Shown here piece after piece: positions 1-11,300 of a stretch of 64,000 bases of DNA (positions are counted from its first letter, which is position 1; the number at the start of each line of letters is the position of its first letter). Below the pieces are notes generated by a model, which was given only the letters and a program-made list of their open reading frames with translations, had not been told where the DNA came from and ran no database searches. This DNA is from Cliona cf. orientalis (lineage: Eukaryota; Porifera; Demospongiae; Clionaida; Clionaidae): assembly GCA_963930775.1 (NCBI GenBank), contig OZ005694.1, positions 9,006,899-9,070,898 of the forward strand. The letters are read 5' to 3'. The translations under genes and the position numbers were made by a program.

Positions 1-154
1 AATATTATTATGTATAAAAGAGACTTGCCCACTACAAGGCATGCACGTCTGCTCTTTCATTTCCTTGTTAAGTACTATGGTATTTCCGTGATTATACTAA
101 AAGGCACTGATAGAATTATTTTTATGCTCAACCTGACTTAATAATCTTTTCCAG

Positions 155-3100
155 GTCAGGAGTTGATATCGTGGCCAATCGGTGCTCTCCGACGGTACGG
201 CGTCAACAACGTCTGCTTCACCATCGTCACAGGAAGGTAAGCCCCTGTCCTAATTACGTTAATTACGATTGTAAGGCTACAACTTGACATGGGGGCATTG
301 GTTTCGCTTAATAATTAATTTTTATACGTGCGGATGTTATGATGAAAGCTCCATAAAGGAATATTGTGTGATGATATTAAACTTGTACATATTCTTCTGT
401 AAACATGCAATGTAAATATATACACAATGGCAGCTTTTGAAGAAGCTTAGCGTATCGCACGGAGGAGGGTGCATAATTACTATGAGTGTCAGTGTTCCCA
501 GGAGCAAGCCAGCTTAGGATGCCCAGCAAACCCTGAATGTGTGCGAGAGTTCGAGTGCAGCCATTCGCTATCTCGTTGTATGCATGACACAGTTTCCTGT
601 CCTTTTTACAGTCCACCTGGCCTGGCCTCGTAAGGTAGTTACATGTAGTATACATGCATGTACATGTACGTACATGTGCATGCATGTGTGGGCTTTTAGG
701 TTAACCGAGGCATGTCGGTTGGTCACATGTGTCTCGGTGGTCCTTGTTTGAGGTAGTCAGATGTGTACAGTGTGGCTTCACTCAATACTTGCATATTACA
801 ATGAAGTCCAGCTATATTTAATATGCCTATACTATACAATACACGTAATATTTGCCAAAATTAATCACTTACAGGTGTCTGTTTTTGAGGGAATTTTTGC
901 ATGCTGTGGCTTCACTGTGGCTCCACGGAGCCGTCAATTTTTTCAGCCTGGTCCAAAATTAAATAGTACCATCATAATAATATATACTGCTGTACATGTA
1001 GCTAGCTCAAGCTGGCCACCTGACGCTTGTGTGTGTCACATGGGCCCGTATGTGTGTGCTGGTCGGTTCATAAAAATGGAGAAAGAGAGAGAGAGAGAGA
1101 GAGAGATGAGAGTGCACGTGGATGGCTTCAGTGTGGTGCCATAATGGGGGCCTGTCTGTGTGTGTGTGCGTTAATGCGCTCATTAGGTTTGGCAGTGGTC
1201 TTCAGTCAAAATATACAAACCTCGATCCCTCCATCCGTCCCCTAAAAGGACCACAATTACCTGCAAATACACCGTCCATAGCACTCCTCCTACATGTATT
1301 TCTCCTCTATAAGCCAACCATATGACTCCCGCCTACAGTCATGCTAAGATTCTCCTTATTTCACAAGCTAGTATGATACTCAAATTGCAGTATCTGAGAA
1401 TTACATGTGTGTATAATAATATGTATGTATGTATATTATTATATACATGTACATGTATGTATAATTATGTAGATGCTGTGGCCTAATTACGTATATAGAT
1501 GCATGGATTCCGTTACCACTAGAGGTCACGTTTTGTGTATGCAATTTACCAGTCAACTGCTCTTAGAGTTTAGACACAACTTTCTGATCCGTAAACACCC
1601 AATGGCCGGATAATTGTAGCTCTTGCATAGGATTGGCAATTTTAAAACGCCTACATGTAGCTTGGCAAATGGAAGGAGGGTTTGAGAGGGGAGGGGAGTA
1701 TGTTCTTTTCTTTGTAGAGAGAAAAAAGTACTTGGGTAATGATCTTCTACTATCAAAGCATCCAAATTTGAGTATGATTGATTGTATCCTTTACATGTAA
1801 TTACAATTTTTCATTCCCAGGTTCTGCACGACTGGTGAAGGTCGATTCCAGTTCTACACTCCAAACAGTCGTCTGATTCACAGCAAAAATCCATAGCGAC
1901 CCAGAAGGCAGCCACGTCCAGGGAGAGGGCCACCATGCCAAGGAGAGAGAGCGAGGTGAGAACTAAAAAACTAAAAAATTTTAAGGAGTAGAAAAATAAT
2001 AACTGCCGACTGTCTGTAGCAGCAGTGATGGATTAATTTTTATGAAGACAGTGGTGTGCCACTCTATACATTAGTTTTAATTTTGGTAGCATCATATGAA
2101 AGATACATGTACATGTACATGTATATTCTGTAATGCTACAACTCATACTTGTAGCTGAAGGTTTCACCTGAAATCTGATGTATGACATTTCTGACATGCA
2201 TGATGATAGTAACAGTTATTATTATTGCGCTAGCTGATTAGAAAATGCAGACCACCCACTGGACCAGGACCAGGTGTCTTGAGTGCCAAGTAAAGATTAT
2301 CCCGATCTCTTAGCTGATTCTATGCATCCATTTGTAGCAAGTAAACACATCAATTTGCATTAGCATAAAATTATAGAAATTATCTCTGGTATGCCAATGT
2401 CTCATAGCTGCCTACAGCCTAGTAGCGGATGGCTCATTAGTTATGCTTACTTAATAATGTTGTGCAAATTGTATTCATAGTTTCTCTGGTCCTACTTCAG
2501 CTTAATTAGTCTACCTAGCGATTGTCATGTATACGTGAAGTAAATTTCTTCAATCTCGTTAGGCTAAGCGGCACCACTAATAAAAAAAAAATGAAATAGT
2601 GAGGCTGTTTTTAGAGTGTGTTAATGTTCATATGCACAGCCACGTGCATGTGCTCTAGCGACAAATTTGAGCATATTTAATTGAGTTAAGCAGACCAGGT
2701 GTAGCTCTGCTAATGCATTCTGTGATGATGGAGTGAGTGTCTATTTATGAGATTACTACTATGACATTATGAGATTATCCTAATAGCTCATGTTGCCCGG
2801 TATGCGGCTGGGAAATTGGTTGCCGGGGGAAACGGCATGTAAACAACGCTGGCTCTGTGTGTAGCGTCTACTCGTGCATGACTGTGTGTACTTGAAAAGC
2901 CTTCTAATATGTTAGGCCTAGTTTGCATATTATACGAGAAAAATCTTTTGGTGTATATTATTTATGATTGGGTGCCATGTATGTTATTTATATGGTTCGT
3001 GGAAGCGAGTCAAGTGACATTACTTTCCTGTTTTGACTGATGAAGCAGTTATCCAATTCTAGCTTCAGCTCTTTCCTAGCCTACATACATGTACATCCAC

Positions 3101-4428
3101 ATACACAATATTACTTAGATTCTATGATTATAAGTATGTAGAGTTTGTCTCTGTTTTGAGTGGCCATCACTACAAATTATTAGCTCTGCTATGCAGTAAT
3201 GACTCAATCAGTTGTTATCCTTGGCACCAGCTGTTAGCTGATGGGCTTTGCAAAATACAAATTTTGATAGGGCTATAATGTAGAAGTCTAAGATAGGCAA
3301 CTGTGGATGATTAAGCCTGTCTCTGGGATTTTCATAGGGTAATAAGTCCATCTTCAATTGTAAACATTGGTGTAGGGAGTGACAGGGGAAGAGTCCCATA
3401 CCTGTTTGTACCATTGGATTAGCCTCGTCCCCAGGCCACTCCCAACATTGAAAACGTGGGAGTGGCCTGGGGACGAGGCTACCATTGGATGGAATTTGAG
3501 TAATTTGATTTCCTCATACATGCAAACTCTAACACTCTCTCTCTCCCTTTCCATATGCAGCCTGCTTCTCTGAGTGAGTTGCCGAGGCAGGGAGTGCCGT
3601 TTGTCAACCCTTCCAACTCTCTCCCTGCCCACATGTTCTCTACATCTCCACCCTCCACCCACTCACACCATCACCAGCCATACTCACACATCCACCATGC
3701 TGTGGTTCCACCCACATCCGTCGAACCTTACGGAAAACTCTCCACTCATAGCTCAGCAGGTAGGACCCTTAATCATTGGTAAAGATCAGACGTTGATTCT
3801 CTCTCTCTCTCTCTCTCTCTCTCTCCCCTCCATTCAGGTATGCACCCTTCATCTTCCTTGGCTGCTCCTGACTACAGTAAGCTGCATCACTTCACCTCTG
3901 GCAGCATGACCAATCTTGCCAGCTACAACTCTGCGTTCTCGGCTGCACCAGCTCCTAGCTCCTCCACCCCCTCCACCAAGCCAATCTCCTGTCCCCCCAC
4001 CCCTTCACACTCACAACAGCAACAGCAGAACTTCTGCTCTCGCTGCTCCCCAAGCAAGAACCAATCGTTTACGAACACTCAACACCCCCATCACCATGGT
4101 AGCAGTGACCATGTGACATCACATGCCAGTCACGTGACCACAGGCTACAGAGCAGGCAGTAGTGGTTATGTTGTGTCTTCGTCACCTACTAAGAATCCTT
4201 CCCTCTCTCCCTCTCCCTCCTCCTCTTTCTCGAGATCTGTTCAAGGTTCAGGCCGGCCATGGCAATGGTGGCCGTGCTGGTAGTCCCAGCTTTGTGACCA
4301 GCTACAAGCCAGGACCTCCTCTGTCTGCCAAGTTTGTCGATCGTGACTGCTCATTGAGTGAATCTAGCTTCACTGAATCATGTACTAACTTCAATCATGA
4401 GCCATCAACTCTGCAATCTAATGTTTGA
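155..4428 (+). CDS. IRS-type PTB-domain adaptor, DOK/FRS2-like (5' end outside window, frame broken twice)
   Basis: Visible exons are 155-236, 1821-1955, 3561-3759 and 3838-4428, all with GT-AG borders. The first two read as an IRS-type phosphotyrosine-binding core: W-P-I-G-x-L-R-R-Y-G, then F-T-I-V-T-G-R, then C-T-T-G-E-G-R-F-Q-F. This spacing is typical of DOK, IRS and FRS2 adaptors that dock on receptor tyrosine kinases. The tail is Ser/Pro/His-rich and low complexity, as in adaptor tails. Two breaks are visible. After the A5 run at 1885-1889 the frame meets TAG at 1894; six (or three) A residues would restore a frame that joins the next exon in phase 0. In the last exon the frame used from 3840 ends at 4283, while homologous-looking sequence continues in another frame to the stop at 4428, so an indel lies around 4197-4250. 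Homopolymer or CT-rich context makes assembly error as likely as pseudogenisation. Family call fairly sure; DOK versus FRS2 not resolved. Confidence 0.6.
237..1820 (+). other. PTB-gene intron, no gene seen
   Basis: This intron between the two PTB exons holds scattered TACATGTA-type palindromes and a short (GA)n run near 1083-1107. Small ORFs here have no domain-like content. The next intron (1956-3560) is similar, apart from one short MITE at 3420-3481. Confidence 0.6.
3420..3481. mobile_element. 62-bp palindromic MITE with 9-bp TSD
   Basis: The element is almost only terminal inverted repeat: TAGCCTCGTCCCCAGGCC at the left and its reverse complement at the right. It is flanked by the exact 9-bp direct repeat CCATTGGAT (3411-3419 and 3482-3490). 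Larger relatives lie at 39015-39409, 46693-47087, 49681-50049 and 62837-63508. Long inverted repeats with 9-bp target duplications suggest a Mutator-like (MULE) origin. Confidence 0.8.
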
Positions 4429-4586
4429 TATTCTATTAATAATCGTTGCATATTGTCACATGTGCTGTAATAATTATTGTAAAGCATAATATATTATTGT
4501 ACTTTGTGTTGCTATTTAATGATTATAAAAGTGCTAAAAATTGGCTTAATCATCTCGTTTCTTATTTATTATGAACCCTTGACCAT

Positions 4587-5126
4587 CTCCCCAGTAGCTG
4601 CATAGTGTAATGGTGCATGTGGTAAAAGGTCGTCAATAGAATGCGTACACATCGATCGTGCTGGCCCCAGAAATCATGGAGATGGTGTCTAAGATCGACT
4701 CTCAACCTTGATAGCGACAGGTTTCGATGCTTCAATCACAGAGACGAAATCGAGAGCACAGTATTCCTTCCGAACTTCAGGTTGGTTGCGCTGCTGCAGT
4801 CTCGCGCGGGCCAGCCTTGTGACAATGATGCGTGCTATATATAGCGCAAGACTATCCACCGCATTACGTAAGCCAAGAAAACACGTGAAGTTCAACCAAC
4901 AGTGCTTCTCAGAGAAAGTAGCGCTCAGCTTGTAATCTATTCGCTGGATACACGCGTAAGATACTCTACATATTTACTGACTTTCAAGTCCCAGAAAGGC
5001 TCCAGCGAGGCCCTGGATTTTTTCATAATTACCTCATAGGTTGCATCATAATTTCATCATAATTTCATCATAGATTACACCACAATTACCTCATAACCAC
5101 AGAAAAGTAAATTGCTACTGGGGAGA
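4587..5126. mobile_element. 540-bp TIR element X, copy 1
   Basis: Bounded by the 14-bp perfect inverted repeat ATCTCCCCAGTAGC (4587-4600 and 5113-5126). A related copy with extra internal insertions is at 27104-28210. Small ORFs inside (4641-4935) do not match between the copies, so I treat it as non-autonomous. It fills most of the gap between the PTB gene and NLR1. Confidence 0.6.
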
Positions 5127-5240
5127 TAATAAAATAGCGGTAATTAGCATTCCTGAATTCTGTTCTGTGTTGGATTTTTGTGTCATGATTGGTACATACT
5201 ATTGCTGGTAAAGATCGTTAACGAACTCTTCATTACTGGT

Positions 5241-5250
5241 GCGCATGCGC
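5241..5250. promoter_or_regulatory. NRF1-like palindrome upstream of NLR1
   Basis: GCGCATGCGC lies 71 bp upstream of the NLR1 start. The same palindrome, with flanking sequence (AACCCCACCCCTCGATTGTACA), is kept upstream of the NLR3 fragment at 63720-63729. It matches the core of the metazoan NRF1 consensus. Use as a promoter element is inference. Confidence 0.35.
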
Positions 5251-5320
5251 AAAGTGATTAACCCCACCCCTCGATTGTACATGTGCATTTGCTGTGCTGA
5301 TCTGGCAAACGAGATCGAAA

Positions 5321-8300
5321 ATGGCTGACGTTGGCTTGGTAGGAATCATTTATAAGCGTTAATTGGTTTTGATTGTCTTCTATTGTATTATTTTTAGACT
5401 GATCATGGGTTAAAGACCCTTTGGGAGCATTTAGACGAACTGGTGGACGCCATTACTGACCCAGATGCACTCGCAGAAGAAACGTGTATTGTTGGTCTGA
5501 TTCATCCTGAATCTAAAGGAATACTAAAGTCGCTTCCCGTTGACGCCAAGACGAAGACTCGTTCTCTGCTTCAGTCTATCGAAGGAAAGATAAAAGATCA
5601 GCCTATCTATTTTAATTTATTTCTTGCTGTACTAAAGAAGCTACCTGGACTAGCAAACCTTGGAGCCACACTCCAGGGGACTTATGGTATTAAATTTAAT
5701 AATATTTTAAGCAATTGCATGATCCCTATGAGGCTATGTATGTAGCGTAAGGTATATCCAGGTTATTAGGCCACTGTTAGTAGTAAACGTGTTTCTGGTC
5801 CACAAATTCCCCTCCACTACATGCGGGCGGGCGGTCATTATTAGCCATTATGCCATTATTATGACGTCATATCCTGTTCAATTTCCTCATTTAATAATTA
5901 AATTTACAACTGACCACAAATATTAACACTCTACAAAATGAGATCGTACTGAGAGACGGCAGGGTTTATAGACTTCAGCTGTGTATCGTACATCCCTTGA
6001 AACGTCAGAGTAGGAGGGTGTAGTGGAGAAATCTGCCATGGCAGCAAGGTACGCTTCGTTTTTAAGCTAAAAACGGTCAGATTCACAATGCATGCTGATG
6101 ACGACTAGTACCACCAACACGAAAAAGACGAACTTTCTGCCAGCCATGTGCGAACGCTTTCTAGCAATGTGGACGGGGCTACATGTAATAATGGCATATG
6201 TCATCAATAATGGCGAAATTCACGCGGGGCCAAATATTGACGCGGGCGGGTGAGCAGAAACTCGTTTACTACGAACAGTGGCCTTATTTGTAGTAACCAG
6301 CATTTCTATTTCAGATGATAAACTGGCATCCAGAATGGCTGGTGCCGGTGCATCTTATTGTGATGATGCCAGTTCCACCGACCACTTCGCAACGGAGTCA
6401 AACTCTTGTGTACGCCAGGATAAGGCTATTGCACCACAGCAAGAAGATAGTGGGAGGTCTGGAGGATCCAGAGATAGTGCAGGTAGCAACCATGCTAGAT
6501 CTATTATTAATTTGGCATGTGCTCTTATGAAATGCATACCAAATTCTGATAAAATTATAACAATCACAGATCTGATCGATTCACCTAATATTATGTTAGC
6601 TAGCTAGTGACTGTTGGTTCCGCTGGTTAAAGGATTGCATGCACAGGAAATCATTTAATACCACGTTATGTGTAGAGTATAACGCACTTCCTGTGGTTTT
6701 CTCACCACAAACCATTTAAGTGGCTGATTGCAAGCCAGGAGGGCTGCAGGTGTAGTCAGCTGATAAGCTAAGTGTGTATTGCTGTACAGTAACTGTTGTA
6801 GACCTCACCACTCGTGGTTAATCTGTAGCAAGATGTTCTATAGATTGTTGGCACTGTCACCTGATCATGAATATAATTATTCTGGCTAATAAGCATAATG
6901 CAGTGGTATGTGTATGCGCCTAACATGATAAAGGATATACACTGATAAGAGTGCAGCCACCCCACGAAGTCAGAATTCCCATGAAACAATAGCTAATAAC
7001 GAGAAGATATGCGCTTAATAAGTAATATGCATTGGGTATACTTAATAGCCAAAATTTACAATAATATTATATGCACGTATCTTTATTACAGTGCTTGATG
7101 AGATGCCAGAGCTGCATGAGTTGCAACGTCTTTGTAGAGGTGATATTGTAGTTAATATAATCAGAGCAGTAGCACCATCCTGGGAAAAGTTTGCGCTGTG
7201 TTTAACAATGGACAGAAACATGATTGATATATGGAAAAGAAGTGCAGGACCTGGTGAAGTTGAAGATGCTACCAGAAAGCTATTTGGTCATTGGTTAGAT
7301 GGTAATGGACGTCGACCCATTTCTTGGAAGACGCTGATCCAGGCTTTGCATGAAAATGACCTTCGCATCATTGCCACAAAGGTGGAAGAAATTTTAACTG
7401 GCCAATCAGGTGAAATAAGTCAGCTACGTACAGATAATGCAAAATGCCCACGCAATTCGTAATGCTCATAATATACTCAGTGTTGTTTCACATGCATAAA
7501 ATTAATGATGTGTGTGCATGCAATTGCCTTGTACCCAGTGCATGCATGTGCTAACAAAACTCCTTATATATGGGACATTTCAATATGATATCACTAAACA
7601 TTTAACTTCGAGGATTCTACTATGCCCGTCCCCCCCCCCCCCCCCCCACCAAGTTTATTGATAACTGCCTAACTTTGTAGATCATCCATACGTACATTAA
7701 AGGCTGGTGCAGGAGCTAGCCAGCTTATATGGTACTATAGGGATAATAATATAATTTATAATAGTTTTCCGTGAAAAACGTCCATTGGAGAAATTAGCTG
7801 AGGAACCAGTGGAGAAGCGTCCTCGACTTGAAGGAGAATATAGTGAAACAAATGATATTGATTCTCACTCAGCCGACGTAGCTATATATATACATGTAGA
7901 TAATAATCCAGTTGTCCTTGAAAAACATCCATTGGAGAAATTAGCTAAGGAAGCGGCAAAGAAGTGTCCTAGACTTGAAGGAGAACATAGTGAAACAAAT
8001 GACGTTGATTCTCACTCAGCCAGTGTAGCTATAGAATCTGATAATAATCCAGTTGTCCGTGAAAAGCGTCCATTGGAGAAATTAGCTGATGAAACAGCAG
8101 CGAAGCGTCCTCAACTACAAGGAGAAACGAATGTCGTTGATTCTCACTCAGCCAATCCGTTGTTTAAACACCGGCCAAAATTGGCTGCATTCTATTTGCG
8201 CCAACCTGAGGTTCCTGAAGGCACATGGCCACCAGTCAAGAAGACACAGTATATAAACTTGGCACTCATTAGAACTGAACAGGCAATTGACTTTAACAAG

Positions 8301-11300
8301 GAATTCTTGCGTCAGACAATTCGTGGTTCTATCGATGACATCATGAAGGATAAGGATGACATTAATTATGACGAGGTGTTTACGGAGCTGGAGGAGGGTA
8401 CTACGCTACTCTTCGAAGGAAGGCCCGGGTGCGGTAAGACAACCATGATGAACAAAGTATCACAAGACTGGGCTAAATGGAATATCTTTTCTTTATGTGT
8501 ACTCTTCTTGGTTCACCTACGAAGGTTTGGAAATCGATCAGATATTGATCTTGAAACAGTTCTTCGTTCTACACCTGTTGATTTTTCTGAAGAAGATCTC
8601 CAACAGATTCAAACACACATAGAAGATAATCAAGGAGAAGGTGTTGTATTTGCACTGGATGGGTTGGACGAATATTGCCCAGATAAGAAAGATATGAAGA
8701 CAACCTTTGTACATAAACTAATTAAAGGACAAATCCTTCCAAAATCTATAGTGATTGTGGCATCACGTCCAGCTGCTTCTCAAAAATATCGAAGAAGTGC
8801 TACCAAATGTATTGAGGTGCTTGGGTTTCTAAAGGAGCAAATATACGAGTATATCAACAGTTATTTTGATAGGAATAAAAACAAGGATTTGTTAGTGGTA
8901 GGACTTCGGACATACCTGGAGCATCATCCCAATGTCATGCACATGTGCTACCTTCCCCTACACATGGCAATGGTCACGTATCTTTACGAAGTTGAAGGAG
9001 CTTCTCTTCCTCAAACTGAGACCGAAATATATCGCCACTTCACACTTTCCACTTTACTACGATCTATTTGTAAGAGAGATGGGATGGAAGTTGATGATGA
9101 AGAATTTCACTTATCATCTTTTGATGAGCTGCAGCCAGAAGACAGAAACATATTTGACTGTATTCTTAAATTTGCTTACGAAGCCACTGTAGTCAATCCA
9201 CAGCAGGTATTCTCAGCTGAAGAAGTGAAAAATTTTAATGACAATTTGCTCGGTTTAGTAGTTTTCGATAAGTATTTTGCAAGATACGGACTCAAGCAGA
9301 TCTACACCTTTCTACATCTTACCTTTCAGGAATTCCTTTCTGCTTGTCATATTGTACAACTTGATTCTCAAGCCCAGAAAGAAATTATTTTGAAGTATGG
9401 CAGTGATAAAAGCCTAGGAGTTGTTTGGAAATTTTACTGTGGAATGACACAATTTTCTGGTGAAAAAATGCGCAATTTCGAACACTTGGTTGAAAAGACG
9501 AAATCTGAGGTACTTCTTCATCTTCACTGTGTTCACGAATCGCAACAAGATATCTTATGTACACACATAATAAACTCATATGGTTCAAAGATTGTTTTGA
9601 ATTCATCGTCGCTCAATCCTGCCGACTTCACTGCTCTGGGTTATGTACTCACTCATTCTAGTGTTCCTGCTACGGAGCTTGCCATCACTTCATGTAACAT
9701 TGGTCCTGAAGGTCTCTCTGCATTGGAGAAGGCAGTTAATCCCTCCCTTGCTATGAAAACGTTAAGGTGATTTTGGATTAGTTCTAATAATTTGCTGTTG
9801 ATATATGCATATTAATTTCTCCAGTTTTCGTGGGACAAAGGTTAAAAAAATGATCCCCGAATTGTGTTGTGTTTTGAAGAAATTCCCGCAGTTGAATGAT
9901 ATTAAGTAAGTAGCTAATTCATCGAGTAGATATCCATTGCACTGCATTATACATCTGTATTGTACTCAGTTTCTCAGGCTGTGGCATCATACTTAAGTCG
10001 CTGAGTGAAATGGCTGAAATATTGCCAGCATTGGAGTCGGTAGAGCAACTGGAGTAAGTTGCCGTTAATTGAAAGTTGTAAGTAGCTAATATTCTTGCTT
10101 CTAAACCAATCATTTCGAAGCCTGTGTGTTTGGCCTAGCTGGCCAAAATTGGATATACTGTTGATGGGCTCTCTTTGCTAGGAGAGTCAATTTTATGTGG
10201 TTCTAGTGATGTAAATTTTATTTACCAATTTTAGCTTATCATGTAATGATTTGGGCGTAATGTCTGTGGAGGTTCTTTCTATTTTGCTCACAAAGTTACC
10301 AAAGCTGAAGAATCTCGTGTGGTGAGGCAATGCCATCAGCTTTTGATTGCAATGTATTACTTAAATATTTTATGCAGGATTGAAGGTCTTCTTAATTTTT
10401 CTTTATTTGATACCTTGATTAAAAGAGGTATTGAAATTAAACTGTAAGTTAAATATCAGGTCAATATACTAGACTCGTACACTATGTATACTATTAATAG
10501 GGTGGTTAGCAAAAGCTCCAAGAACCCCACGCTAGAATTGAGGTATAATAATTATGAATTTTATTGATTATGCTCAAGTTTGTGATTGCTTTTCAAGGCT
10601 TGGTGATTTTGATGTTAGCTTCATTTCTAACTACTTTCAAGCTCACCCTTGTAGTGCAGTATATGTTCGAGAGCTTGAGTAAGTTTGCAGTGTAATTTTT
10701 AGTTGTATCACATTGCATGTGCATGTAGGTTGCTATAGCCAGTGTGGTCCACACTCAACTGAGTATCAGATGTCATTGATTTACCATAATTATACTGACC
10801 ACTCTCCATAGTGATAGCACTGCCCATACTACATAGTCTGCAACCACACTACTACACTGTAGCTGTCACAGAGTATACAGTGTGGCTTGTACAAAGTAAT
10901 CTAGTTATTATGCACTGCACCATAATAAGATTCTGTTGTATATCTATTTTTGCTGTTGTTCATTTATGCAGTCTCTATAATAAAAGCATGGATGATACTA
11001 ATGCTGAGTCTCTGGCTAAAATTCTCCCACATTGTACAAACCTTCAGCGATTAAAGTAAGTTATTATGTCAGTGGCTTGACATGCATACTATAAGTGTTG
11101 TGGTGCCATGCATCCTGAATTTTAGCCATCAAATTTTATGCAATGATTGCCATTAGGTAGTGGTCATCACATGTCCATAATAAAAAAAATTTGAACCATG
11201 CATTATTGTTCGGTGTTTGATTCCAGGTATGTCATTTTCTGTGCATGTTGCAGAAAGTTTGGGTGGATAAAAATTTTGCCAGTGCAGTAAAGGTCACCAT

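Noticed and set aside
4641-4935. Overlapping ORFs of 67-75 codons on both strands
   Set aside because: They lie inside element X and are not kept in frame in its second copy (27104-28210).
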